Made by a program: the position numbers and the translations under genes
Notes under the pieces: model-generated
What the model saw: only the letters and a program-made list of their open reading frames with translations
Told to the model about the DNA's origin: nothing
Databases searched by the model: none
Part shown: one piece after another, positions 18,583-27,617 of the stretch
How the letters are laid out: each line of letters begins with the position of its first letter
Position numbering within the stretch: the stretch's first letter is position 1
DNA from: Rhodospirillales bacterium
GTDB lineage: Bacteria; Pseudomonadota; Alphaproteobacteria; Rhodospirillales; Shumkoniaceae
DNA length: 64,000 bases
Assembly (NCBI GenBank): GCA_016776725.1
Contig: JADHSV010000003.1
Span: 1 to 64,000 of the forward strand
Direction: 5' to 3'

Positions 18583-19635
18583 ATGCGTGGAAAGAGGAGT
18601 TGGGCCGTCGTGGCGCTTGCCGCGGCGGTTATCTGGCTGTGCAATGGCGCGTCAATCGCGTCGGCCAAAACTCTGAAAATGGCCACCAGTTGGGGCGGTG
18701 GTCCACATCTTGAAGATCTAGCCAAAGGCTTTGCCAAGAAGGCGAAATTTCTGACAAACGGCGAGATCGAGTTTGAAGTCTTTCCCGGCGGTACGCTGGG
18801 AAGCCCCCTGAAAGTTACCGAGACGGTTCGCAACGGCGTCGCCGATGCGGGCCATCACTGGTCCGGTTACGACTGGGGTACCGACAAGACGGCCGTTCTG
18901 TTCGGCGGGTATGCCGGCAGTATGCCGGAAGAGCACTATCTGCACTGGCTCTTCGTTGGCGGCGGTTCCGAAATGTGGATGCAATGGCGGCTCGAAAAAC
19001 ACGGGGTCGTGGCTTTCCCGTGCGGGACTCACTCGGACGAGGTGTTCATGCATTCCCGCAAGCGCATCCAAACGCTTGAGGACTTCAAGGGCATCAAGCT
19101 TCGCACCTCCGGCGCCTGGGCCGAGATTGCCCAGACCCTGGGGGCCTCGACCGTGGTCCTGCCGGGCGCCGAAGTCTATCCGGCCCTCGAACGGGGCGTG
19201 GTCGACGCCATAGAATGGGCGACACCCTGGATCAACGAGCGCGTGGGGTTCCACAAAATCGCCAAGTACGTGATCCTTCCGGGTCTTCATCAGGCATCAT
19301 CGTCGCAGGAATGCGTGTTCCGCAAGGATGTCTGGGACGGCTTCACCGACCGTCAGAGGGAACTTCTCATTTTGGCGGGCAAGATGACCAGCCTGGATGC
19401 CTTCATGATGTTCAACGACGGCGATGTCGAAGCGTTGCGTACATTCCAGAAAGCCGGAAATGAACTCGTCATCGTCGACGACGCGTTCAAGCAGGCGAAG
19501 GAAAAGGCCACCAACGCGTGGATCGACAAGACGAAGAAGGAACTGGGCGGCTGGTTCGCCAAGGTCGTCGACAGTCAGCGGGCCTACTACGAAAAATGGA
19601 GTACGGCTTCGCTGTACCGCTCGGAGATCCGCTAG
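18583..19635 (+). CDS. TRAP transporter substrate-binding protein DctP
   Basis: 350-aa periplasmic solute receptor. A Sec signal peptide occupies residues 1-28 (hydrophobic WAVVALAAAVIWL, cleavage after IASA), and the mature protein begins KTLKMATSWGG. The family's ligand-binding Arg lies in GIKLRTSG, and the usual ALERGVVDAIEWATP segment follows. It differs in export route (Sec) from the first DctP of the window (Tat), so the two systems are not a recent duplication. GGGAGG lies just upstream of ATG 18583. It is the first gene of dctP-dctQ-dctM plus a small hydrolase, all on the plus strand. An organic acid ligand is expected; the ATC hydrolase-like neighbour hints at a sulfur- or nitrogen-containing carboxylate. 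Confidence 0.92.
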   Translation: MRGKRSWAVVALAAAVIWLCNGASIASAKTLKMATSWGGGPHLEDLAKGFAKKAKFLTNGEIEFEVFPGGTLGSPLKVTETVRNGVADAGHHWSGYDWGTDKTAVLFGGYAGSMPEEHYLHWLFVGGGSEMWMQWRLEKHGVVAFPCGTHSDEVFMHSRKRIQTLEDFKGIKLRTSGAWAEIAQTLGASTVVLPGAEVYPALERGVVDAIEWATPWINERVGFHKIAKYVILPGLHQASSSQECVFRKDVWDGFTDRQRELLILAGKMTSLDAFMMFNDGDVEALRTFQKAGNELVIVDDAFKQAKEKATNAWIDKTKKELGGWFAKVVDSQRAYYEKWSTASLYRSEIR

Positions 19636-19657
19636 CTTCAAAACTGATGTGTTTCAA

Positions 19658-19688
19658 GGGGTGCCGCCATCGGCATCCCCCGTTTTTT
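19658..19688 (+). terminator. Hairpin with T run between dctP and dctQ (attenuator)
   Basis: GGGGTGCCG (19658-19666) pairs with CGGCATCCCC (19671-19680) with one bulged base and a 4-base loop, followed by CGTTTTTT. It sits inside the operon, 22 bases after the dctP stop, so partial termination would lower permease expression relative to the binding protein. Confidence 0.7.
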
Positions 19689-19716
19689 CCGCGCCAACAA
19701 AACGAATGATATCGGA

Positions 19717-20268
19717 ATGATACGATTATTCGAGAATGGCATTAAAGCCATCGAAACCATAACCAGGCGCATGGGTTTTCTCGGCGCGGGGCTCATTGTC
19801 ATCCTCATTGCGGCGATGGATTATGAAGTGCTGATGCGCTATGCGTTCGGCGCTCCCACTTATTGGGCCTATGAGGTGGGCTACATGCTCATGGGCACCA
19901 GTTTCCTGTTTACCATTGCGTTTGCCATCATTACCCGCAGTCATGTCCGTGTTGATTTTCTCTACGGAAAATATTCGATCAAGGGGCGCGCGACGGTCGA
20001 TTTCATTGGCTACGCATTTTTCCTTTTACCCATGATCGCATGGACCGCATACGGGCTGTGGAATTTCATGGCGCAGGCCTACGGGGTCGGTGAAACCTCG
20101 GGTCAGTCGGCCTGGAACCCCGTCATCTGGCCGTTCCGCGTAAGTTTCGGTATCGGATTTTCCCTGTTTGCCTTGCAAATCGTGGCCGAGATTTTCAAGT
20201 GCCTGCTGATCCTTACGGGACACGAAGACCGCGTCACCCGCGACAAATACTCGGAAACGGAGGGCTGA
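19717..20268 (+). CDS. TRAP transporter small permease DctQ
   Basis: 183-aa inner-membrane protein with four hydrophobic segments, at approximately residues 17-37, 48-68, 88-108 and 135-155. The family's EVLMRYAFGAPTYWAYE segment connects helices one and two. It scaffolds the large permease DctM, whose gene starts 4 bases later. The ribosome site before ATG 19717 is weak (TCGGA only), which together with the upstream hairpin suggests low expression. The C-terminal tail is charged and cytoplasmic. Confidence 0.92.
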   Translation: MIRLFENGIKAIETITRRMGFLGAGLIVILIAAMDYEVLMRYAFGAPTYWAYEVGYMLMGTSFLFTIAFAIITRSHVRVDFLYGKYSIKGRATVDFIGYAFFLLPMIAWTAYGLWNFMAQAYGVGETSGQSAWNPVIWPFRVSFGIGFSLFALQIVAEIFKCLLILTGHEDRVTRDKYSETEG

Positions 20269-20272
20269 CGCG

Positions 20273-21586
20273 ATGGAAGCCCTATGGATGTTTCCGGTCT
20301 TGATGGCGGGGATTTTCGCGGGTTTCCCGGTCGCCTTTTCGTTGATGAGCGTGGCGTTGGTTTTCGGTTTCGCCGAGTTCGGCTTTGTCGCCGTTTTTCA
20401 GTTCGTTTCCAAGGTCGACGATATCGCCTCGTCCAACGTGTTCGCCGCAATTCCATTATTTATTTTCATGGGCGCCATGTTCGAGCAGTCCGGCATCGCC
20501 GAACGCCTGTTTGAAGCGTTGCATATGTGGACGCGCAAATTGCCGGGCGGGTTGGCGGTGGGAACCGTTTTGATGTGCGTCGTATTCGCCGCCGCCAGCG
20601 GAATTATCGGCGCCACCGAATCCGTCGTTGGGCTTCTCGCCATCCCGGTCATGATGAAATACGCCTACAACAAGGGCCTGATTTCCGGCACCATTTGCGC
20701 GGGAGGGTCGCTGGGTACGATCATCCCGCCTTCGGTTCTGGTCGTCGTGATGGGGCCCATGGCCGATGTCTCGGTCGGTGACCTGTTCGTCGGCATGTTG
20801 ATACCGGGCCTTTTGCTGGCCGGGCTTTATATTATTTACATCGTTGCCCGCTGCACCCTGCGCCCTGAGGACGGGCCGCGACTGGCCCAAACGGCCGACG
20901 ATCCGCCGCTGGGAAAGAAAATCCTGATCACCATCGAGGCGCTGGTGCCGCCGTTTATCCTGATCGTGTCGGTGCTGGGCTCCATCATGTTCGGCTTGGC
21001 CACACCTACCGAAGCGGCCGCCGTCGGCGCGTTCGGGGCTCTTGTTCTGACCATCGGATACCGAAGTTTCACCATCGCTATACTCAAGGATACCCTGATC
21101 AAGACAGCCAAGGTCACGGCGATGATCATGTGTATTACCCTTGGCGGGGCCATGTTCGCGGGCGTCTTCGCGGCGTCCGGCGGATTGATCGGAACCCAGA
21201 ATTTCCTGGAAACGGTACGTTTCGGAGGTGGGGCTACCCTGGCTCTGGTGTTGTTCATTATCTTTATCGCCGGATTCGTCCTGGAGCCGATCTCGATCAT
21301 TTTGATCGTGGTGCCCATCGCGGTTCCGGTTCTGCGGGGGTTCGATCTCGATCCGGTATGGTTCTGCGTGTTGTTCCTTGTGGTCATGCAGACCAGCTTC
21401 CTGACACCGCCCATGGCGCCCTCGATCTTCTATTTACGTGGCATCAGCCCGCCCGAGATCAGGCTTCACGACATGTACCGTGGTGTCGCCCCGTTTATCG
21501 TCATTCAGATCATAGCCCTGGTACTGGTCATCGCTTTTCCGCAATTGGCGACTTGGCTGCCGACCAAGCTGTTGAGCGGTTTCTAG
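20273..21586 (+). CDS. TRAP transporter large permease DctM
   Basis: 437-aa inner-membrane transport subunit with about 12 hydrophobic segments, the normal DctM length and layout. Family hallmarks include AIPLFIFMGAMFEQSGIAERLF near residues 60-80, SGIIGATESVVGLLAIPVMM around 105-125, GGSLGTIIPPS around 143-153, ATPTEAAAVGA around 243-253 and TSFLTPPMAPSIFYLRG near the C-terminus. It uses a sodium or proton gradient to import the ligand handed over by DctP. ATG 20273 follows GGAGGG, and DctQ ends 4 bases before it, so the two are translationally linked. Confidence 0.95.
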   Translation: MEALWMFPVLMAGIFAGFPVAFSLMSVALVFGFAEFGFVAVFQFVSKVDDIASSNVFAAIPLFIFMGAMFEQSGIAERLFEALHMWTRKLPGGLAVGTVLMCVVFAAASGIIGATESVVGLLAIPVMMKYAYNKGLISGTICAGGSLGTIIPPSVLVVVMGPMADVSVGDLFVGMLIPGLLLAGLYIIYIVARCTLRPEDGPRLAQTADDPPLGKKILITIEALVPPFILIVSVLGSIMFGLATPTEAAAVGAFGALVLTIGYRSFTIAILKDTLIKTAKVTAMIMCITLGGAMFAGVFAASGGLIGTQNFLETVRFGGGATLALVLFIIFIAGFVLEPISIILIVVPIAVPVLRGFDLDPVWFCVLFLVVMQTSFLTPPMAPSIFYLRGISPPEIRLHDMYRGVAPFIVIQIIALVLVIAFPQLATWLPTKLLSGF

Positions 21587-21613
21587 GAAAACCGTTGAGG
21601 GAGGGACGCGTAA

Positions 21614-22102
21614 ATGAATGAGAAAACTTTTCGCGATCAGTTGTATGACGCGTTCAAACACCGAGCCCTTCTCTATTTTCACTTTTTCGATGAGCTTAGA
21701 AAGGAGATCGGCGAAGACAGGGCGGCCGAGATCGTCAAGCGCGCCATTTATTGCCGAGGCACCGAGGTTGGGCATAAGTTTGCCAAATTCAGCCCCGGTG
21801 ACATGGAGGGCCTGAAAGACGCCTTTATCGGCGGAATTCCCGATAACGGCGGATTTTTCCAGCCGGAAATCCAGAAATGCGACGACACCGGCCTCGATAT
21901 CAAATTCCATTCGTGTCCATTGCTCGAGGCCTGGAAAGAGGCGGGGATTGCGGACGACGACATTGCCAAGATTGCCGAGATCGCAGGGGTTGTCGATAAC
22001 GGAACCTTCGAAGCCGCCGGGTTCGAGTTCTCGTCGGAAACCTGGAAGCCGCAAGGGCACGAGGGGTGTTGCCACCTGCATATTCGCCCCGGCGCAAAAT
22101 AG
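21614..22102 (+). CDS. L-2-amino-thiazoline-4-carboxylate hydrolase-like protein
   Basis: 162-aa cytoplasmic protein matching the ATC hydrolase domain family. The conserved part is the C-terminal half: CPLLEAWKEAG, then an acidic helix, VVDNGTFEAAGFEF and a terminal GHEGCCHLHI. Characterised members hydrolyse 2-aminothiazoline-4-carboxylate to S-carbamoyl-cysteine on the way to L-cysteine, but many family members have unknown roles. It starts 27 bases after dctM behind GAGGGA and is clearly the last gene of the TRAP operon, so it probably acts on the imported compound. The family call is by recognition of motifs; substrate is not proven. Confidence 0.72.
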   Translation: MNEKTFRDQLYDAFKHRALLYFHFFDELRKEIGEDRAAEIVKRAIYCRGTEVGHKFAKFSPGDMEGLKDAFIGGIPDNGGFFQPEIQKCDDTGLDIKFHSCPLLEAWKEAGIADDDIAKIAEIAGVVDNGTFEAAGFEFSSETWKPQGHEGCCHLHIRPGAK

Positions 22103-22146
22103 ATCATCGTCATCTCCGGATTTTTTTGACGAAACTCCTGTAAAAC

Positions 22147-22166
22147 ATATAAAGAAATCTTTATAT
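22147..22166. promoter_or_regulatory. Palindromic operator (SahR/ArsR type) upstream of the methionine module
   Basis: ATATAAAG (22147-22154) and CTTTATAT (22159-22166) form a perfect 8-bp inverted repeat around AAAT, 21 bases before the GTG of the ArsR-methyltransferase gene. AT-rich ATAAAG/CTTTAT palindromes are typical of ArsR-family sites, and SahR is known to control metF and metH in proteobacteria, which are the next two genes. Binding by the adjacent regulator is inferred. Confidence 0.7.
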
Positions 22167-22187
22167 TGTTTTCCGAGGGGTGTATAG

Positions 22188-23198
22188 GTGCGCCCTGTCA
22201 GGTCCAGCGGGAACAGGGTTTTTCCGATGTCCGCCACAGCGGAAAAAATAGACGCCGAACGATTGCTGAAAGGATTGCGGGCTGTCGCCGAGCCGACGCG
22301 GCTGCGCATTCTGGCGTTGTGCGCGCGCGGCGATCTGACCGTCAGTGAACTGATCCGCATTCTGGACCAGAGCCAGCCGCGTATTTCCCGCCACTTGCGC
22401 CTGTTGGTGGATGCCGGCGTCTTGCAGCGCTATCGCGAGAAAAGCTGGGTGTTTCACCGCTTGCCGCGGGATGGCGCGATGGCCCGCCTTTCCAAGGAGC
22501 TGATTTCGCGTTTGGATGAAGACGACCCGGCATTGGTCGAGGGTTTCGCCCGGCTGGCCGAGGTTAAGTCCGAACGGGCGGCGGCGGCGCAGGCCTATTT
22601 CAGCCGCAATGCCGAACGATGGAATGAATTGCGCAAATTGTATGTGGACGAGCGCGACGTGGAAGGACTGCTTGTCGATATGCTGGGCCGCCGCCACCTG
22701 GGGCGGGTTTTGGATGTGGGAACGGGAAGCGCGCGTATTCTCGAAGTTCTGGCCCCGTATCTGGACCATGGCGAGGGTATCGATCTTTCCCATGAAATGC
22801 TGACCGTGGCGCGGACCAATCTGGAACGCGCCGGGCTGGCCAATTGTTCGGTTCGCCAGGCGGATATGTATGATCTGCCGTTCGAGCCCAATTCGTTTGA
22901 TGCGGTGACCATTCATCAGGTTTTGCATTTTGCCGACGAACCGGGACGCGCCATTGCCGAGGCCACGCGTGTTCTGGCGCCGGGCGGATGTCTGCTGGTG
23001 GCCGATTTCGCGCCGCACGGACTGGAACCCCTTCGTGACGAGCACGCCCACCGCCGCCTTGGATTTGCCGATGCCGAGGTTGTATCGTGGTTCGGCGCCG
23101 CCGGCCTGGAAACGGTGGCGGTCAAAAACCTTCCCGGCAATCCGTTGACCGTGACCATCTGGCGCGGCGAGAAAAAACCGCTTTTGGAGGACACCTGA
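22188..23198 (+). CDS. SahR-like regulator: ArsR DNA-binding domain fused to SAM-dependent methyltransferase domain
   Basis: 336-aa (or 323-aa) fusion. The N-terminal ArsR winged helix-turn-helix includes EPTRLRILALC and QPRISRHLRLLVDAGVL (about residues 30-95). The C-terminal class I methyltransferase fold has motif I VLDVGTGSARILEV near residue 180, acidic EGIDLSHEML and ALAPGGCLL-type motif (VLAPGGCLLVADF). The methyltransferase fold may serve as a sensor for S-adenosylhomocysteine. GTG 22188 is chosen because GAGGGG lies eight bases upstream; ATG 22227 is an alternative that keeps both domains. metF begins immediately after the stop codon and metH overlaps metF, so all three form an operon controlled through the palindrome at 22147-22166. 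This gene order is typical of SahR in alphaproteobacteria. Confidence 0.85.
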   Translation: MRPVRSSGNRVFPMSATAEKIDAERLLKGLRAVAEPTRLRILALCARGDLTVSELIRILDQSQPRISRHLRLLVDAGVLQRYREKSWVFHRLPRDGAMARLSKELISRLDEDDPALVEGFARLAEVKSERAAAAQAYFSRNAERWNELRKLYVDERDVEGLLVDMLGRRHLGRVLDVGTGSARILEVLAPYLDHGEGIDLSHEMLTVARTNLERAGLANCSVRQADMYDLPFEPNSFDAVTIHQVLHFADEPGRAIAEATRVLAPGGCLLVADFAPHGLEPLRDEHAHRRLGFADAEVVSWFGAAGLETVAVKNLPGNPLTVTIWRGEKKPLLEDT

Positions 23199-24107
23199 AT
23201 GTCCGATTTTCGTACACGCGTTGTTTCCCTGCCAGGCGACGTCAGCGTCTCTTTCGAGTTTTTTCCGCCGCATACGGAAAAGATGGAGGCCACGCTGTGG
23301 TCGTCTATCCAGCGTCTTGCGCCGTTGAATCCCGAATACGTTTCGGTCACCTACGGCGCGGGCGGAACGACCCGGGATCGTACCCACAAAACGGTAGCGC
23401 GCATCCTGAAGGAAACGGATCTTAAGCCCGCAGCGCACCTGACATGCGTCGGGGCCAGCCGCGGCGAGATTGATGACGTGGCCCGGCGTTATTGGGACGC
23501 AGGCGTTCGTCATATCGTCGCCCTGCGCGGTGATCCGCCGGAAGGTGAGGGGGCTTATGTGCCCCATCCCGACGGCTACGCCTATGCGTCCGATCTGGTA
23601 ACGGGCTTGAAACGCATTGCTGATTTTGAAATCAGCGTGGCCGCCTATCCCGAAGTTCATCCCGAGGCGAAAAGCGCCCAAAGCGATCTCGACAACCTCA
23701 AGCGCAAGATCGACGCCGGAGCCTCGCGGGCCATATCCCAATATTTCTTCGACCCGGTGGATTTCTTGCGTTTCGTTGATCGTGCCCGGACGGCGGGAAT
23801 TACGGCCCCGATCATTCCGGGCATCTTGCCTGTGACAAATTTCGAACGAATCAAGCAATTCAGTCAGGCGTGCGGAACCTATGTTCCGGCATGGCTGGCC
23901 GATTTGTTCCATGGCCTTGACGACGAACCGGAAACCCGCGAGCTGGTTGCCGCCACCGTGGCCGCCGAACAATGCCGGGCACTGATCGCCGCGGGGGTCC
24001 GGCAATTCCACTTCTACACGCTAAACCGCGCCGATCTGGCGTATGCCATCTGCCATATCCTGGGCGTCCGGCCCAACGACGCCGAAACCGAAAGCGATAC
24101 GAAATGA
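23199..24107 (+). CDS. metF: 5,10-methylenetetrahydrofolate reductase MetF
   Basis: 302-aa flavoenzyme reducing methylenetetrahydrofolate to methyltetrahydrofolate, the methyl donor for MetH. Family motifs are present: SFEFFPPHTEKME at the N-terminus (catalytic Glu), YVSVTYGAGG around residue 48, HLTCVGASR, IVALRGDPP and the C-terminal GVRQFHFYTLNR. Normal length. ATG 23199 follows directly on the regulator stop and has GGAGG upstream. Its stop codon overlaps the metH start (ATGA), so translation is coupled. Confidence 0.96.
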   Translation: MSDFRTRVVSLPGDVSVSFEFFPPHTEKMEATLWSSIQRLAPLNPEYVSVTYGAGGTTRDRTHKTVARILKETDLKPAAHLTCVGASRGEIDDVARRYWDAGVRHIVALRGDPPEGEGAYVPHPDGYAYASDLVTGLKRIADFEISVAAYPEVHPEAKSAQSDLDNLKRKIDAGASRAISQYFFDPVDFLRFVDRARTAGITAPIIPGILPVTNFERIKQFSQACGTYVPAWLADLFHGLDDEPETRELVAATVAAEQCRALIAAGVRQFHFYTLNRADLAYAICHILGVRPNDAETESDTK

Positions 24108-27100
24108 CCAAACTTCTTGAAGTTCTGAATGACAACGTCCTGCTTTGCGATGGCGGAATGGGCTCGAAGGTCCAGGCCGCCGATTTGGACGTGCAAAAGG
24201 ACTTCCTGGGTTATGAGAACTGCACCGATATTCTGACCCGCTCGAAACCCGACTTGGTGCGCGATATCCACCTGGTTTATCTGAACGCGGGCGCCGATCT
24301 GATCACCACCAACACCTTTGGCACGTCGCCCATAACCCTGGGTGAGTTTGGATTGCAGGACGAGGCCTATTCGCTGAGCAAAGCGGCTGCCGAACTGGCG
24401 CGCGAGGCCATTGCCGAATTTACCGACGGCAAGCCGCGCTTCGTGCTGGGTGATGTGGGACCGGGCACCAAGCTGCCCAGCCTCGACCATATCGGCTATG
24501 ACGATCTCGAAGACGCCTTCGCCATTCAATGCGCCGGGCTTATCGCCGGCGGGTCCGACGCCATCATCATTGAAACCGCGCAAGACCCGTTGCAGATCAA
24601 GGCCGCCATCAACGGCGCGAAACGGGCGCGGGGCGATGCGGGCGTCGATCTTCCCATTCTGGTTCAGGTTACCGTCGAAACCACAGGAACGCTGCTGGTC
24701 GGCTCCGACATTGCCGCCGCCGCAACCGCCATTCAGGCCATGGACGTGGATCTGCTGGGTCCCAATTGCGCCACCGGTCCCCACGAAATGGCCGAGCATG
24801 TGCGCTGGCTGGCGGAAAACTGGCCCGGGCTGATTTCGGTTCAGCCTAATGCAGGCCTCCCCGAACTGGTAGACGGCAAGACCGTATACCCGTTGGCCGC
24901 GGCCGAGTTTTCCCAATGGGTCGAACGCTTCGTCGAGGAAGACGGCGTGAACGTCATCGGCGGTTGTTGCGGCACCGATGAAACCCATATCGCCGCGCTG
25001 GACGACATGCTGCGCAAGCGCGCGGGTGGGGCGCGGCTGCGTCCGGTTCCGGTTTCGCGCGACGTTCATTGGGTTCCCGCCGTGGCCTCGCTGTATTCGC
25101 AAGCACCCTTGCGCCAGGAAAACGCGTTCTTTTCCATTGGCGAACGGTGCAATGCCAACGGCTCCAAAAAATTCCGCGAGTTTCAGGACGCCGAGGACTG
25201 GGACGGCTGCGTCGCCATGGGCCGCGCCCAGGTGGGTGAGGGCAGCCATGCGCTGGATATCTGCACGGCCTATGTAGGGCGCAAAGAAGCCACTGACATG
25301 ACGCAGGTGGTGTCGCGCATGCGCGGCGCGGTGACGGCCCCGCTGGTGATCGATTCCACCGAGTTGGACGTGCTGGAAACGGCGCTTAAGCTTTACGGCG
25401 GCAAGGCCATCATTAACTCGATCAATTTCGAGGACGGCGAGGAGGCGGCAGCCAAGCGTTTGGAACTGGCGCGCCGTTTTGGCGCCGCCGTTGTCGCGCT
25501 GACCATCGACGAAGACGGCATGGCCAAGGATGCCGAAAGCAAGCTGGCCATTGCCAAACGCTTGCATGAATTTGCCTGCGTGAAGCACGGATTGCCCGCG
25601 TCCGATCTGCTGATCGATCCCCTGACCTTTACCATCTGCACCGGCAACGAGGACGACCGCAAGCTGGCCGTCAACACACTGGACGCCATTGAACGTATTG
25701 CGACCGAGCTGCCCGATTGCCAGATCATTTTGGGCCTGTCCAACGTCTCGTTCGGTCTGAAGATGGCTTCGCGGCACGTTCTCAACTCGGTCTTTCTGGA
25801 TCATGCGCTCAAGCGCGGCATGACCGGGGCCATTGTGCATGTTTCCAAGATATTGCCGCTGCACCGCATCCCCGAGAACGAGGTCCGCATCACCGAAGAC
25901 CTGATTTATGACCGGCGCACGGACGGCTACGACCCGCTGAGCGAATACATGGCGCTCTTCGCGGGCCGCGTTGAAGAGACCGAGGAAGCCGAAACGGCGC
26001 CCGCCAATGTCGAAGAGCGCCTGAAACGCCGCATCGTCGACGGCGACCGGGTCGGTCTGGACGGCGATCTGGACGAGGCCATGCAGGCCCACGCTCCGCT
26101 GGTGATCGTCAACGATATCCTGCTGGATGGCATGAAGGTGGTGGGCGAATTGTTCGGGTCGGGCAAGATGCAGCTTCCCTTCGTTTTGCAATCGGCGGAA
26201 ACCATGAAAGCGGCGGTGGCCCATCTGGAACCGTTCATGGAAAAGGCCGACGGCGCGCAAAAGGGAACGATCGTGCTGGCCACCGTGAAGGGCGACGTGC
26301 ACGACATCGGCAAAAACCTGGTGGACATCATCCTTACCAATAACGGCTATCGGGTGGTCAATCTGGGCATCAAGCAGCCGGTTGCCAACATCATGGCGGC
26401 GGCCAGGGAACACAATGCCGACGCCATCGGCATGTCGGGTCTGCTGGTCAAATCCACAGTGATCATGCGTGAAAACCTGACCGAGATGACCCGCGAAGGC
26501 ATCGCCGCACCGGTGCTGCTGGGCGGCGCCGCGCTGACACGAAAGTATGTTGAGGAAGATTGTCAGGAGGCTTACGGCAACGGCGGCGTCGCCTATGCGC
26601 GCGACGCCTTCGACGGGCTGTCGTTGATGGACAAGGTGCGCTCCGGCGCCTTCGGTGATCATGTCGCCGAGGCCGCGGAAAAACGAGCCGCCCGCCCGTC
26701 CAGCAAAAAGCGCACCCTTGGCAAGGAAGTCCAGTCGATCACCACAAGGCCGGTGGACATGGATGAAATCCGCCTGCGCCGGGCCGATCTGCACGCCGAT
26801 ATCGATGTTGCGGCCCCGCCGTTCTGGGGGGCGAAAGTATTGGAGCGCGTCTCGCCGCGTGCTCTGTTGCCGTTCCTCAACGAGGTGATGCTCTACCAGT
26901 TCCATTGGGGCTTTAAAAAGCAGGGACGTTCACGCGACGAATGGCGTGAATGGGTGGGCGGCGAGGTCAAACCCATCCTGGCCCGCCTGCTTGATACCTG
27001 CGAGGCCGAAGATATCCTTCAGCCCCAGGCCGCTTACGGATACTGGCAGTGCGCGGCCCACGGCGATCAGGTGATCCTGTTTGAGGAAGACGGCCAGACC

Positions 27101-27598
27101 GAAGCGGCGCGCTTCGCTTTCCCGCGTCAGGCCAGGGAAGGCGGCCTGTGCATTGCCGACTTCTTCCGCGACGCAAGTTCCGGCGAACGCGACGTGATCG
27201 GCCTGCAGGTCGTTACCGCCGGCCAGCGCGCCAGCGACGTGGCCCGCGATTGGTTCGGCGAAAACCGCTATCAGGATTACCTCTATTTGCACGGTCTGGG
27301 CGTTGAAATGGCCGAGGCGTTGGCCGAATACGTCCATAAACGCATCCGCGCCGAACTGGGCTTCGCCGCCGAAGACGCCCGCGACATGGACAAGCTCTTA
27401 AAACAGGGCTATCGCGGTTCGCGTTTTTCCTTCGGATACCCGGCCTGCCCCAACATGGCCGACCAGCGAACCCTCTTGAACCTGCTGGACGCAAACCGCA
27501 TCGGCGTTGAAATGGCCGACGAGGACCAGCTCCACCCCGAACAATCAACCTCAGCCATTGTCGTAATGCACCCGCAGGCGAAGTATTTTTCGGTGTAG
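24104..27598 (+). CDS. metH: Cobalamin-dependent methionine synthase MetH
   Basis: 1164-aa enzyme transferring the methyl group of methyltetrahydrofolate to homocysteine through cob(I)alamin. All four modules are present: the zinc homocysteine-binding domain (about 1-325, Cys in GPNCATGP and GGCCGTD), the pterin domain (about 345-620, NANGSKKFREF, NSINFEDGEE), the cap and B12 domain (about 640-880, cobalt-ligand His in DVHDIGKN) and the C-terminal AdoMet reactivation domain (FSFGYPACPNMADQ). It is a single, undivided polypeptide as in E. coli, although some alphaproteobacteria split or shorten it. The true start is ATG 24104, overlapping the metF stop by 4 bases; longer frames extend into metF. 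Regulation is expected through the upstream SahR-like protein. Confidence 0.97.
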   Translation: MTKLLEVLNDNVLLCDGGMGSKVQAADLDVQKDFLGYENCTDILTRSKPDLVRDIHLVYLNAGADLITTNTFGTSPITLGEFGLQDEAYSLSKAAAELAREAIAEFTDGKPRFVLGDVGPGTKLPSLDHIGYDDLEDAFAIQCAGLIAGGSDAIIIETAQDPLQIKAAINGAKRARGDAGVDLPILVQVTVETTGTLLVGSDIAAAATAIQAMDVDLLGPNCATGPHEMAEHVRWLAENWPGLISVQPNAGLPELVDGKTVYPLAAAEFSQWVERFVEEDGVNVIGGCCGTDETHIAALDDMLRKRAGGARLRPVPVSRDVHWVPAVASLYSQAPLRQENAFFSIGERCNANGSKKFREFQDAEDWDGCVAMGRAQVGEGSHALDICTAYVGRKEATDMTQVVSRMRGAVTAPLVIDSTELDVLETALKLYGGKAIINSINFEDGEEAAAKRLELARRFGAAVVALTIDEDGMAKDAESKLAIAKRLHEFACVKHGLPASDLLIDPLTFTICTGNEDDRKLAVNTLDAIERIATELPDCQIILGLSNVSFGLKMASRHVLNSVFLDHALKRGMTGAIVHVSKILPLHRIPENEVRITEDLIYDRRTDGYDPLSEYMALFAGRVEETEEAETAPANVEERLKRRIVDGDRVGLDGDLDEAMQAHAPLVIVNDILLDGMKVVGELFGSGKMQLPFVLQSAETMKAAVAHLEPFMEKADGAQKGTIVLATVKGDVHDIGKNLVDIILTNNGYRVVNLGIKQPVANIMAAAREHNADAIGMSGLLVKSTVIMRENLTEMTREGIAAPVLLGGAALTRKYVEEDCQEAYGNGGVAYARDAFDGLSLMDKVRSGAFGDHVAEAAEKRAARPSSKKRTLGKEVQSITTRPVDMDEIRLRRADLHADIDVAAPPFWGAKVLERVSPRALLPFLNEVMLYQFHWGFKKQGRSRDEWREWVGGEVKPILARLLDTCEAEDILQPQAAYGYWQCAAHGDQVILFEEDGQTEAARFAFPRQAREGGLCIADFFRDASSGERDVIGLQVVTAGQRASDVARDWFGENRYQDYLYLHGLGVEMAEALAEYVHKRIRAELGFAAEDARDMDKLLKQGYRGSRFSFGYPACPNMADQRTLLNLLDANRIGVEMADEDQLHPEQSTSAIVVMHPQAKYFSV

Positions 27599-27617
27599 GG
27601 GTTGCCGGGCCGTTTCG

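Noticed and set aside
22103..22187. Possible SAM/SAH or cobalamin riboswitch ahead of the metF-metH operon
   Set aside because: The leader is only about 85 bases and lacks the pairing of these riboswitches; the palindromic operator explains the regulation.
22161..24011. 616-codon open frame on the minus strand
   Set aside because: Antisense to the SahR-like gene and metF; no domain character.
24014..26905. 963-codon open frame on the minus strand
   Set aside because: Antisense shadow of metH, which is complete and unambiguous on the plus strand.
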